Source: Mesorhizobium sp. AR10
GTDB lineage: Bacteria; Pseudomonadota; Alphaproteobacteria; Rhizobiales; Rhizobiaceae
DNA length: 64,000 nucleotides
Direction of reading: 5' to 3'
Assembly (NCBI RefSeq): GCF_024746795.1
Contig: NZ_CP080523.1
Location: forward strand, 620,001-684,000
Below are positions 38,987-47,702 of the stretch, piece after piece. Within the stretch, counting starts at the first letter, position 1, and every line of letters starts with the position of its first letter. The notes under the pieces were generated by a model. The model was given only the letters and a program-made list of their open reading frames with translations. It did not search any database and had not been told where the DNA came from. Position numbers and translations under genes: made by a program.

Positions 38987-39643
38987 ATGCCTTACGAAGC
39001 TATTTTTAGCCTTGGATCTGACTGCACTCCTGCGACGCAAATCAGGCGCTATTTCAAACGGCGCCCAAGCAGCTGTTTTGATTGGATTGTGACACCTATA
39101 GCCTCCATCGAGGAAATAATGGCAGATGATGGAGCGCGATTTGGGCTTCGTGTATCAGCCTGCTTCAATGGGACGTCAGCTTTTTGCGAAAATTACGGGG
39201 TAGTTTACCACCATGAATTCGATCGGACCACGTCCAAAGCAGTGATATTCACGCCGGAAGCGTTACGGTCCTGCCGAGAGAAGCTGATTTACAAATACAA
39301 TAAGATGCTCGACATCGCTCGGACACGAAAAACGTTGTTTGTGCGTTATGTCTCGGCGACGGATGCTCCGGGGGATCAGCAGATGGGAAAGACGTTTGGC
39401 GTAGACGATCTCCAGGAGATGGTCACTCTACTTGAGAAAAAATTGGGACACTCAAGGTTCCATGTGGCCTATTTCCGCGCCATCGGGAATGCATATGATA
39501 GGTCGAAGTTCACAGGGCCAGTCCCGGAGCGCTGCAGTATCCATCAGGAGAACCATGTTCCTGATCAACTGGGCGAGGTTGAGGTATGGAACGTGTTCTT
39601 CTCGAAAATGGGTCTTTCGCCAAACCGTCCACCGTTGCTGTAG
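38987..39643 (+). CDS. DUF1796 papain-like cysteine-peptidase-fold protein behind a nod box
   Basis: 218 residues starting MPYEAIFSLGSDCTPATQIR, with AAGGA seven bases before the ATG. The pattern SLGSDC-ATQIRR, then SCFDWIVTP, then VYHHEFDR fits DUF1796, a family predicted to have a papain-like fold; the Cys of SDC and the His of HHEF are candidates for the catalytic pair. No signal peptide or membrane segment is seen, so it is likely cytoplasmic. No substrate is known. Its AT-richer composition resembles nod genes rather than the neighbouring chromosome-like mutA. The nod box implies expression with nodulation genes, and it appears intact. Confidence 0.75.
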   Translation: MPYEAIFSLGSDCTPATQIRRYFKRRPSSCFDWIVTPIASIEEIMADDGARFGLRVSACFNGTSAFCENYGVVYHHEFDRTTSKAVIFTPEALRSCREKLIYKYNKMLDIARTRKTLFVRYVSATDAPGDQQMGKTFGVDDLQEMVTLLEKKLGHSRFHVAYFRAIGNAYDRSKFTGPVPERCSIHQENHVPDQLGEVEVWNVFFSKMGLSPNRPPLL

Positions 39644-39939
39644 TCTTCAAGAGTTGACCAGAAGCATTTTCGCGGCCATCCAAGGCGGATAGTCGGCGCG
39701 TCGATGTGGACGGATCCTCGACCTCGCCGAAACGATCGGTTTTCGATCCACATGAAATATTGCGCATGCTGGGCGAAGATTTCGAGCACAGGATCAAGCC
39801 CCCAAGCCCCACTATCGCAAACCCGTCCTATTGACGTTGGCGGGCGCCCGCGCGCCTCATGACGCGCGCGGGCTCTCGTGAACCGAGCCCGCTTCATTCG
39901 CTCTGCTCACGGCGGTCTCGGCCCTTCGGGCTTTGATCC

Positions 39940-40771
39940 CTGGCCATAACAACCCTTTGGTTGTCCAGCGGAGCCGCTTTCGTGTCACTCCGAGCAACAC
40001 CGAGCCAAAACAGGTTGACCGTACGATCGCGGACATCGTGGCCGCCCATAACGGGCGCTACAACATCGACATCCATCTGAAGCATGACCCGTCGGTCACC
40101 GAACCTTTCGGCGAAACGCAACGTCCGGCGCCTTGAAGCGATCCGCCACGCCACGGGTGGAGTGAAGCGCGAGCCTGACGGCACCTGGGTCATCGGGCCG
40201 GACGATCCCAAACGCGTCGTCGTCTACGAGTGTCAGCGTGCCAGGGAAGAACCTGTCACGGTCGAGAAGCTCTCCTCATTATCGCTTGAGCAACAGATTG
40301 GTTTCGACGGCGCCACCTGGATTGACCGCGAGCTGGTCTCTGACAGACCGGAGGCTTTGCATGGCTCGGGTTTCGGGCCGTGATGTGCGGGCCGCGCAGG
40401 CACGCAGGCGGCAGTGGCTGCTCGTGCAGGGTCTCGCGAGTGAAGAGCAGGACCGGATAGTTTATCGCGCCAACATGATTTCGATCCTGCGTCAGCGTGA
40501 GCTGAACCGTGTTGTCGGTCAGCTTTCGCAGGAACTTGGGCTCTCGTATGCCGAAGCCCGGGCAGGAGATCGAATAGAAGGTACGCTGCGCCGATTGGTT
40601 GAGCTCGCCTGCGGCAAATATGCCGCGATCGAGAGGTCGCGCGAGCTCACGCTGGTGCCATGGCGGCCGGTGCTCCAGCGGCCCATCGGCAAGGAGGTTT
40701 CTGGCGTGGTTCAGCGCGAGGCGATCTCCTGGAACACCGGTCGGCAAAGGGGTGGGCCCAGCGTTTCATGA
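39940..40771 (+). pseudogene. Relaxase (DUF3363-type, RlxS-like) relic with frameshifts
   Basis: The C-terminal part of an ICE relaxase can be read in three successive frames: RTIADIVAAHNGRYNIDIHL and KHDPSVTEPFGET; then RRLEAIRHATGGV, VTVEKLSSLSLEQQIGFDGA and TWIDRELVS; then RDVRAAQARRRQWLLVQGLA to VSGVVQREAISWNTGR at 40771. At least two frameshifts are needed. The N-terminal catalytic tyrosine domain is absent. It marks former conjugative DNA inside the island, outside any visible transfer region. Confidence 0.82.
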
Positions 40772-41161
40772 CGACGCAGCAGCGATGCTTCATGCAACGC
40801 CCGATCGACCCGTCGCGCCGCGAAGCGCGGCGGGTTTTTCTCTTGAGCACTTGTTTTTGGTCGCGGGACGTTTGCTGCCGTAGTGTCCAGCCTGGGCCTT
40901 GCAATAGCGCCCAACTATCGATTGTGCTCGACGGAGCCTGCAGCGAAGGGGGTGCCATGCCGATTTCGTCGAAATGCTGGCGCAATCCGGCGTCTTCAGT
41001 CCCTCCGATCGGCGTTGCTGGGGCGCGTCTTCGATCATTAGACATTGAGGGCCAATCTGCGTGAGGTGCTCGCGTCCCGGATCGTTCAGGAACCCGTATC
41101 GCCGAGATGAGCTGTCTCGCCGCCGGATGATCGAGGACGTCGCCCAAACGCGTCCTAGCCC
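40772..41161. other. Intergenic stretch, no gene seen
   Basis: A GC-rich hairpin with TTTTT near 40815-40842 could end the old relaxase transcript. No gene is recognised up to nod box 5. Confidence 0.35.
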
Positions 41162-41210
41162 CATCCACTGGGTGGATGACAGTTATCCCAATAATCGATT
41201 TTACCAGTCG
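41162..41210 (+). promoter_or_regulatory. nod box 5, before the nodM relic
   Basis: ATCCACTGGGTGGATG, then ATCCCAATAATCGATTTTAC and CAGTC. A good nod box about 90 bases before the nodM start. Confidence 0.88.
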
Positions 41211-41301
41211 TACCGAATTCCCCTAGGAGGCTCTGAATAGAAACGGCCGGGCGGGTGTCCTTCCGGTCGACCCAGGCTGCCGGGAGAAATCGGAGACGAG
41301 C

Positions 41302-41782
41302 ATGTGCGGGATTGTTGGCATCGTTGGGCAACAGCCAGTGTCGGAGCGGTTGGTCGACGCGTTGAAGCGTCTGGAATATCGCGGCTATGACTCAGCCGGC
41401 GTTGCGACGATCACCGAGGGCGCCTTGCACTGCCGGCGCGCCGAGGGCAAGCTTGTCAATCTCGAGGCGAGGCTGAAGGAAGAGCCGCTGGGCGGCACCA
41501 TTGGCATCGGCCACACGCGCTGGGCAACTGGGGCACTGACTGAACGCAACGCGCATCCGCACTTTAGCGATGGTGTGGCCGTCGTCCATAACGGCAATAT
41601 CGAGAATTTCGCCGAGTTGAAGGACGAATTGGCGGCTGCGGGGGCTGCCGGCAGTCGACGAGACAGTCGCGCCGATGATTTTCTCGCTGCCGATACAGCT
41701 TCTTGCCTATCACACGGCGCTGGTCATGGGCACAGATGTCGACTAGCCGCGCGATCTCGCAAAATCGGTCACCGTCGAATGA
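41302..41782 (+). pseudogene. nodM: nodM (glucosamine-6-phosphate synthase) with a large internal deletion
   Basis: The N-terminal glutaminase domain begins [20 protein letters not shown] with the catalytic cysteine and continues through [30 protein letters not shown] and [17 protein letters not shown]. After about residue 115 the sequence jumps, in another frame, to the C-terminal end: [28 protein letters not shown], an in-frame TAG, and LAKSVTVE. Some 450 codons are gone. NodM supplies glucosamine-6-phosphate for Nod-factor synthesis; housekeeping GlmS can cover the loss. Confidence 0.9.
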
Positions 41783-41796
41783 TTGTGGGAGCTGAC

Positions 41797-41910
41797 ATGG
41801 CTGACTGGTCCGCCGCCCTCTATGTCAAATTCGAGGATGAGCGAACGCGGCCGGCGCGCGAATTCGACGCCCACGTGAGAGCCGCAGCGCCTGCGCGTGC
41901 GACGGACTGA
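41797..41910 (+). pseudogene. tam: Trans-aconitate methyltransferase N-terminal fragment
   Basis: A 37-codon frame begins [20 protein letters not shown], the characteristic start of trans-aconitate 2-methyltransferase, then loses similarity and stops. It lies between the nodM relic and the KAS III gene and shows that a chromosomal-type segment was joined here. Confidence 0.65.
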
Positions 41911-41913
41911 AAC

Positions 41914-43035
41914 ATGCATCGCGTCATCATCAGAGGCATCGGCGTTGAAGTCCCTGAAGCCAAGATCACCAATGAAGAACTGGTCGCCAGCTTCAATGCC
42001 TGGGTCGACATGGAGAATGCGCGCCGCCAGGAGACCGGCGAGCCGCCGCTGCCGAAATCGGACAGCGACTTCATCGTCCACGCTTCAGGGGTGCGCGCCC
42101 GCCATGTGATCGAGCGCGAAGGCATTCTCGACCCGACCCGCATGGCACCGCGCATCCCGGCGCGGCCTGATGACGCGCTGTCGCTGGAGGCCGAGTTCGG
42201 CATCGCTTCGGCAAGGAAAGCCCTCGACCATGCCGGGCTGAGGCCGTCCGACATCGATCTGGTGATCTGCTCGGCCTCGCATCACCAGCGACCCTATCCG
42301 GCGATCGCCATCGAAATGCAGCAAGCGCTGGGCACCAAGGGCGCCGGCTTCGACATGGGGCTTGGCTGCTCTTCGGCTGCCGCTGCCTTGCACATCGCCG
42401 TCAATTTGGTGAGGTCGGGCGCGCACAAACGCATTCTGGTGACGACACCGGAGATCATCACCGGCCATCTCAATTTCCGCGACCGGCAGACGCATTTCAT
42501 CTTCGGCGACGCATCCGTGTCCATGGTGGTGGAGGGGCTTGCCCAGGGCGAGAAGCGGCCGGAACGATTCGAGGTGCTCGACACGCGCATCTGGACGCAG
42601 ATGTCGAACAACATCCGCACCAATCTCGGCTATCACACCCGCACCGCCCAGGATGATCCTTACATGATCAATCTGGAAGGTAATCTGATCAAGCAGGTCG
42701 GCAACAAGGTGTTCAAGGAAGTCACCGTCGCCGGGCAGAAGTTCATCGTCGAATTCCTCGCCGAGCACGGGCTGACGCCGCAGGCGGTCAGGCGCTTCTG
42801 GCTGCATCAGGCCAATGCGCGCATGAACGCGATGATCCTGAAACTGTCGTTCGGCCACGAGGTCGACCATGATCGCGCGCCGATGGTGCTGGAGCGACTG
42901 GGCAACACGGCGGGCGCCGGCGCCATCATCGCGCTGTCGGAGAACCACGCCGACATGAAGCCCGGCGATTTCGGCCTGATCTGCGCGTTTGGCGCGGGGT
43001 ATTCGATAGGCGGCGCGCTGCTGAGGATGCTCTAA
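41914..43035 (+). CDS. Beta-ketoacyl-ACP synthase III-like protein
   Basis: A 373-residue condensing enzyme of the FabH superfamily, longer than housekeeping FabH (about 320). The triad is Cys in DMGLGCSSAAAALHIAV, His in FWLHQANARMNAM and Asn in LGNTAGAGAIIALSE. The N-terminus MHRVIIRGIGVEVPEAKITN is followed by an insertion around residues 30-75 absent from short FabH. It starts 4 bases after a tam fragment. The GC-rich, chromosome-like composition suggests a captured housekeeping gene. Nod box 5 lies 700 bases upstream, so it might be nod-controlled, but this is only inference. Confidence 0.88.
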   Translation: MHRVIIRGIGVEVPEAKITNEELVASFNAWVDMENARRQETGEPPLPKSDSDFIVHASGVRARHVIEREGILDPTRMAPRIPARPDDALSLEAEFGIASARKALDHAGLRPSDIDLVICSASHHQRPYPAIAIEMQQALGTKGAGFDMGLGCSSAAAALHIAVNLVRSGAHKRILVTTPEIITGHLNFRDRQTHFIFGDASVSMVVEGLAQGEKRPERFEVLDTRIWTQMSNNIRTNLGYHTRTAQDDPYMINLEGNLIKQVGNKVFKEVTVAGQKFIVEFLAEHGLTPQAVRRFWLHQANARMNAMILKLSFGHEVDHDRAPMVLERLGNTAGAGAIIALSENHADMKPGDFGLICAFGAGYSIGGALLRML

Positions 43036-43054
43036 GATCGGCGGTTTCAGGCTG

Positions 43055-43620
43055 GTGCGAACGGCACCAGCATGGGCACCGCTCCTCCAGTCTTGCCTTC
43101 ATGCAGCTTGCGGATCGCCAGATCCTCGCCTGTCGTCTTTGCATCATGTGGATCATCTCGATCCCGTCCAGCGTTCCGATCGCGCTGGCGCGTGATTGAA
43201 ACCGAGCATGGGCCGTACACGACACTTGATGCGCCGATGGTCCTGCTTGATCGATTGTTGAGGTATTGGCTCTGCGGATCTGGATCGGCGTCAGTCTGCG
43301 CCGCGAACGGTCCCGGAGGGGGGTTGGTCGTGTTGTAGGAAACAATGGCCGCCCGATTGGTCCGCAAGCCATTTGCCGGTCACGGCACGTTTGCGCCCAT
43401 TGAAGCGTTTCAGCAGCAAGGGCGAGTAGCGAACGACCCAGCGATAGATCCTCGAATGATCGATGGCCTGATGCCACGTTCGGGCCATCATTTCCTTCAA
43501 ATTGCCAGGGCTCAAGCCGTAGGCCAGATACCAGCGAACGCAAAGCAGGATGACGGACTGGTCGAAATGGCGACCGTTGAACATCTGAACTCTCCGGCGA
43601 AACACCGGAGACCATGCCAT
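43055..43620 (-). mobile_element. IS6-family transposase relic
   Basis: The N-terminal part on the minus strand reads FNGRHFDQSVILLCVRWYLA and YGLSPGNLKEMMA, then IYRWVVRYSPLLLKRFNGRK and RAVTGKW. The centre is missing. The C-terminal end follows in other frames: QYLNN, then FQSRASAIGTLDGIEMIHMM. Deletion and frameshifts make it inactive. No clear terminal repeats were found. Confidence 0.82.
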
Positions 43621-43674
43621 GCCTCTGGTTGCCGAAAACTTAGCAACCCATCCGTCTTGACGGGCACGTTGTCG

Positions 43675-43710
43675 TCGTCAGGTTCTCGACAGCTTCCCTG
43701 TGTCAAATCC
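43675..43710 (+). promoter_or_regulatory. tts box (TtsI-binding site) before the effector gene
   Basis: TCGTCAGGTTCTCGACAGCT followed by TCCCTGTGTCAAATCC matches the tts-box pattern (GTCAG-TT-TCG-AGCT ... GTCA). It lies about 45 bases before the start at 43755. TtsI activates rhizobial type III secretion genes and is itself switched on by NodD. Confidence 0.82.
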
Positions 43711-43754
43711 AAGCCCAGTTTCAAACGGGCTTGTATTGCTGAAAGTGAGAACGG

Positions 43755-45857
43755 ATGGACTTCACCTCGACCAAGCGGGTGCGTGGACAATCGAACAGGG
43801 CTGGCCCGCAAGAGAGCTCACCCGCGGCTCCGTCCGCAGGTGCGGCGGCCTTTGAGCGGCAACTGAGCGAGGTCGCCAATACAGGTGGAGGTGGAGCAAT
43901 GCCGGCCGGCTCGGCGCCGCAGCCGGCTCAGTCAACTCAGTTTTTGAAAAGGGTCAGCAAGCGCCCTCTTCATTTCAGGGATGAAGACTTTATCCTCAAC
44001 CTTGAGGAGGCCCTCATCAAAGGCGGGGCCGCCGAGCAAACCGCCAAGAACAATGTAAGTACTCTTCTCCGCTTTGGCCATTGGCTCTTCGCAAATAACA
44101 AAGATCCCATGAAGGGTCGGCTCGACAAGCAGTCGCTGACCGATGATGCGCGCAAATTCATCGGAAATGGTGATCCCGAGAGGCTGTCTGCGGCAATAGG
44201 TCATCTCCGGACCTCGCAGTCGACGGGGGGCGTCGTGCCGGTCGCAGGCCGCGCTAAGTTGACTCCGCATCCGGAGGACGCGGCTCTGATCAAAGAGTAC
44301 AGAAAGGAAGCAGCGACAGATATCGGCAGTACGAATGCAACTGCTCTTAGGAGCTTCAGTGCCTACCTACGTCAAAACAACAAGAAGGGCATTGCTGGTC
44401 GGCTTTCCGGCGAGGCATTGGATGGAGATGTCAAGGGCTTTAAGGAGGAGGTCGGTGGTCATCGGTACATCGGTGACGCACTAGTTTGTCTCCGAAAATC
44501 GCACGCCGGCGTTAAAGCGATGGAGCTCGAGCGCCGTGTTCCCCCCGTTCCTGATCCCGACGACGCGGCACTGAGAGAGCCGAGGCGGGTCGGCGACGCC
44601 GCTGGGCAGCACAGCGCGTGGCAGGAAGCTGGCAGTTGGCCAAAGGAGCTTCCTGCGGCAGCCCACGATCAGGATGTGCGTTTGGAGCTGATGGAAAAAC
44701 CCGGCCCGTCGTCCTCGGCGCTGCGGCCAGCCCGGTCAACTCGGCTTCGCAGGCCGCCGCCGCCTCTCTATCCCCAGGATGCTTCCCTTATTCTGGGGCT
44801 TGAGGAGGCCCTCATCAAAGGCGGGGCCGCCAAGCAAACCGCCAAGAACAATGTAAGTGCTCTTCTCGGCTTCGGCCACTGGCTCTTCGCAAATAACAAA
44901 GATCCCGTGAAGGATCGGCTCGACAAGCAGTCGCTGACCGATGATGCGCGCGAATTCATCGGAAAGGGTGATCCCTCGAGGCTGCTTACGGCAATAAGTC
45001 ATCTCCGGACCTCGCAGTCGACGGGGGGAATCGTGCCGATCGCAGGCCGCGCTGAGTTGACTCCGTATCCGGAGGACGCGGCTCTCATCAAAGAGTACAG
45101 AAAGGAAGCAGCGACAAATATCGGCAGTACCAATGCAACTGATCTTAGGAGCTTCAGTGACTACCTACGTCAAAACAACAAGAAGGGCATTGTTGGTCGG
45201 CTTTCCGGCGAGGCATTGGATGGAGATGTCAAGGGCTTCAAGGAGGATACCGGTGGTCATCGGAACATCGGTTTCGCACTGGCTCATCTCCGAAAATCGC
45301 AGGCCGGCGCTAAAGCGATGGAGCTCGAGCGCCGTGTTCCCACCGGTCCTGATTTCGACGACGCGGCCCTGATTAAGCCGAGGCGGGTCGGCGACGCCGC
45401 TGCGCAGCTAAGCGCGTGGCCGGAAGCTGGCAGTTGGCCAGAGGAGCTTCAAGGACAGCAGGATAATCAACCAGCCCCGTCATTTTTCATTGCTCCAGGG
45501 AAGTTGCCCGCTGGACTGGATAACCTCAACAGCATAGGGGCGGGCGCTTTTGGAGCAGCCGGCTCTCGGCAGGCTGGGGTTCAGGCTGCCACCCGGCTGT
45601 TGTTAGCGGTCAGCGAACAGCAGATTCGGCGCTCGCCTGGCGCGATTGACAGGGGCAACCTCCTGCCAACCGAATGGGTCATCATCAACAATGAACATTC
45701 CACAGCGCTGTTGAGGCCAGCGAAGCGGCAGAGGACCCTGAATGCGCCGTTAACCGTCGCCATTCAGCAGCAGCTGAGCGAGATCGGCAATTCAGGCGGC
45801 CGCATGCCGATGCAGCCCTCCACCTACCAAGTGAACGCATTGCCATTGGAAGGATAG
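43755..45857 (+). CDS. Type III effector, repeat-rich N-terminal half (NopD/Bel2-5-like)
   Basis: 700 residues beginning MDFTSTKRVRGQSNRAGPQE, behind a tts box. The Ser/Pro/Ala-rich first 70 residues are suitable for a type III secretion signal. Then come four related modules of about 80 residues, arranged as two copies of an A-B pair (A: LEEALIKGGAAEQTAKNNVS to RTSQSTGG; B: DAALIKEYRKEAATDIGSTN to LRKS). The modules resemble the internal repeats of large rhizobial SUMO-protease effectors. The gene ends in TAG, and the next gene continues in the same frame six bases later with the protease, so this is probably the N-terminal half of one effector. Confidence 0.75.
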   Translation: MDFTSTKRVRGQSNRAGPQESSPAAPSAGAAAFERQLSEVANTGGGGAMPAGSAPQPAQSTQFLKRVSKRPLHFRDEDFILNLEEALIKGGAAEQTAKNNVSTLLRFGHWLFANNKDPMKGRLDKQSLTDDARKFIGNGDPERLSAAIGHLRTSQSTGGVVPVAGRAKLTPHPEDAALIKEYRKEAATDIGSTNATALRSFSAYLRQNNKKGIAGRLSGEALDGDVKGFKEEVGGHRYIGDALVCLRKSHAGVKAMELERRVPPVPDPDDAALREPRRVGDAAGQHSAWQEAGSWPKELPAAAHDQDVRLELMEKPGPSSSALRPARSTRLRRPPPPLYPQDASLILGLEEALIKGGAAKQTAKNNVSALLGFGHWLFANNKDPVKDRLDKQSLTDDAREFIGKGDPSRLLTAISHLRTSQSTGGIVPIAGRAELTPYPEDAALIKEYRKEAATNIGSTNATDLRSFSDYLRQNNKKGIVGRLSGEALDGDVKGFKEDTGGHRNIGFALAHLRKSQAGAKAMELERRVPTGPDFDDAALIKPRRVGDAAAQLSAWPEAGSWPEELQGQQDNQPAPSFFIAPGKLPAGLDNLNSIGAGAFGAAGSRQAGVQAATRLLLAVSEQQIRRSPGAIDRGNLLPTEWVIINNEHSTALLRPAKRQRTLNAPLTVAIQQQLSEIGNSGGRMPMQPSTYQVNALPLEG
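44001..45440 (+). repeat. Two long direct repeats encoding the effector modules
   Basis: DNA starting CTTGAGGAGGCCCTCATCAA at 44001 recurs at 44800, one base short of 800 after in-frame adjustment (about 266 codons apart). Roughly 640-690 bp are shared with few changes, including CTCGACAAGCAGTCGCTGAC and AAAACAACAAGAAGGGCATT. Each long repeat holds two diverged 80-residue modules. Confidence 0.85.
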
Positions 45858-45863
45858 CCCGCT

Positions 45864-47702
45864 ATGCGGGAGAGAGAGGTTGAATACATCCCAAGGTTGT
45901 ATGCGGAAACTAGCGTGATCGGAGGCGCCACTGCGCAGCACAGTGCCACGCATGAAGCTATCGCTTTGCCACCCATGGAAGATTACGATCAGGATCTGCT
46001 TTGGGGGGGATTGGATAAGGCCGGCCCACAGCCATTTCTCGGGTCAAGCGCGCGCCATCATCAGCCGCCGGATTCCGCAGAAGCCGTTCATCCTTTGAAC
46101 TGGCGCAACGACCACCAGTCGGCCGCGGACGAGTTGGCCGGGAGCAACGTCCTGCCGAGCCGGCAGGACGGCGGGTTTGAGGCAACGGTTCATCAGAATC
46201 CGCCCACATCATTCGAGCTTAACGCTTGGGTTCCATCGCCTGCCTTTCCGCCGCTGTTTACCGGGCCAGTACCTGGTCGTTACGAGGGCGCTCGACAGCC
46301 CGGCTCGCCGCAGGAGCTTTCTCTTGTGCCAGCCTCCTCGGACGATGAAGCCTTGGCGTGGTTGAGCGAGGAGTTGGTGCGGCGGCGGATGCAAGAACCG
46401 GCGTTGCCATCAACTGCCAGAGCTCAGGATCTCTATCCTGGCTTTGAAGCATTGGTTGATCCAGATCCGGCTGAGTTGGGTTACAATGCTCACTTTGCGC
46501 CGGCGCCTTCTGCCAGAGCTCCCTCAGACATCTACGGCGATCTTGATTCTCTAGTTGATTTGCCGTCCACACCGGTCGACCTGCGCGACGATGCTCATTC
46601 TGCACCGGTGCGTCCGCGCGGGCAGATGGTCGGGACGGAGTGGCAGCAGATGATGCAAGGGACAGGGTCCGCCGCCGTATTGAGGCAGGGAGGCCCCGAT
46701 GACGTTCAGCTCATCCATCACACTCGACCTCGGCCCATGAGTGAAGCTGCGCCAGGGGCACCGGCAAGGGCTCCAGGACCCGGCTGGCCAGTCACCGCCA
46801 AGCTGCCAGACACCTACCGCGGTCTTCCAGTGGTTGATGTGACTACGTCCACGACCACCTCCTCCGATGCCCAGATCGGGGCGTTGGATCCGACAGCCTC
46901 GTCCAATGTCACCAACGGGTCGGTGCTCGGAGCCACCGAGTGGCTGAGCGACGCCCATGTGCAGAGGGATTACGATTTCGTAGAGCAGCAGCTGCAGGGG
47001 ATCAATCCGATGCTCGCCGCCCGGACACGGCTAGTCTGTCCGTCGGTGTCCCATCTACTGCGCCACATGGAGCCGCAAAACGCGCGAGGCACATTGCAGT
47101 CCATCTATAATCAAAACGACGCTCCAGCCGACTTCCTGTTCCTGCCATTGAACAATGGCACTCCCAATAGCCCCGGCACCCATTGGTCGCTGCTGCTCGT
47201 TGATCGCCGCAACCTGGAAAGGCGGTTCGCCTATCACTACGACTCCCTTCAGCGAGAGGGATACAACGACGTGCCTGCAAGACAACTCGCAAGACTGCTG
47301 AACGCCACCTTGACGCCAGCCCGCATGCCGCGACAGCCGAACCATTATGATTGCGGCGTCTTTGTGCTGGAGGGCACGTGGGCGCTGCTTCAACGATTGG
47401 TGGACGGGCAGCGGCCGGACCACGAGCCGCTGCACCTCGACAACCTCATCGCCGATCGGCAGGCGCTGCAAAACCGACTCAGGGGGCTCATGCCGCAGGA
47501 GGAGGAGCCCCGGCAGCTGTTGGATGATGAACCCGCCTCCCCACCAATGATGGCATTCGACCCGGCGGAACTCCGGCTACTGTTGGATGATGAGCCTGCA
47601 TCCTCTTCGCCAAGAGTTAATTCGACCCCACATGCGCGAACGGACGGTGTTCATCAGTCAACCCAGGCGCCGTGGCTCCCTGAACGCAAAAGATCAGCAT
47701 GA
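45864..47702 (+). CDS. Ulp1-type (C48) SUMO-protease effector half
   Basis: 612 residues. The N-terminal 350 are low-complexity and hold short repeats (LYPGFEALVDPDPAELGYNA and IYGDLDSLVDLPSTPVDLRD) like those of XopD/NopD effectors. The C48 protease domain lies at about 355-530; the catalytic set is His440 (GTHWSLLLVD), Asp460 (YHYDSLQ), Gln491 and Cys497 (RQPNHYDCGVFVLEG). Such proteins remove SUMO from plant proteins after delivery through a type III system. It is in the same frame as the upstream repeat gene, separated by one amber codon; GGAAGGA nine bases before its ATG could allow separate translation, but it would then lack the secretion signal. Confidence 0.88.
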   Translation: MREREVEYIPRLYAETSVIGGATAQHSATHEAIALPPMEDYDQDLLWGGLDKAGPQPFLGSSARHHQPPDSAEAVHPLNWRNDHQSAADELAGSNVLPSRQDGGFEATVHQNPPTSFELNAWVPSPAFPPLFTGPVPGRYEGARQPGSPQELSLVPASSDDEALAWLSEELVRRRMQEPALPSTARAQDLYPGFEALVDPDPAELGYNAHFAPAPSARAPSDIYGDLDSLVDLPSTPVDLRDDAHSAPVRPRGQMVGTEWQQMMQGTGSAAVLRQGGPDDVQLIHHTRPRPMSEAAPGAPARAPGPGWPVTAKLPDTYRGLPVVDVTTSTTTSSDAQIGALDPTASSNVTNGSVLGATEWLSDAHVQRDYDFVEQQLQGINPMLAARTRLVCPSVSHLLRHMEPQNARGTLQSIYNQNDAPADFLFLPLNNGTPNSPGTHWSLLLVDRRNLERRFAYHYDSLQREGYNDVPARQLARLLNATLTPARMPRQPNHYDCGVFVLEGTWALLQRLVDGQRPDHEPLHLDNLIADRQALQNRLRGLMPQEEEPRQLLDDEPASPPMMAFDPAELRLLLDDEPASSSPRVNSTPHARTDGVHQSTQAPWLPERKRSA

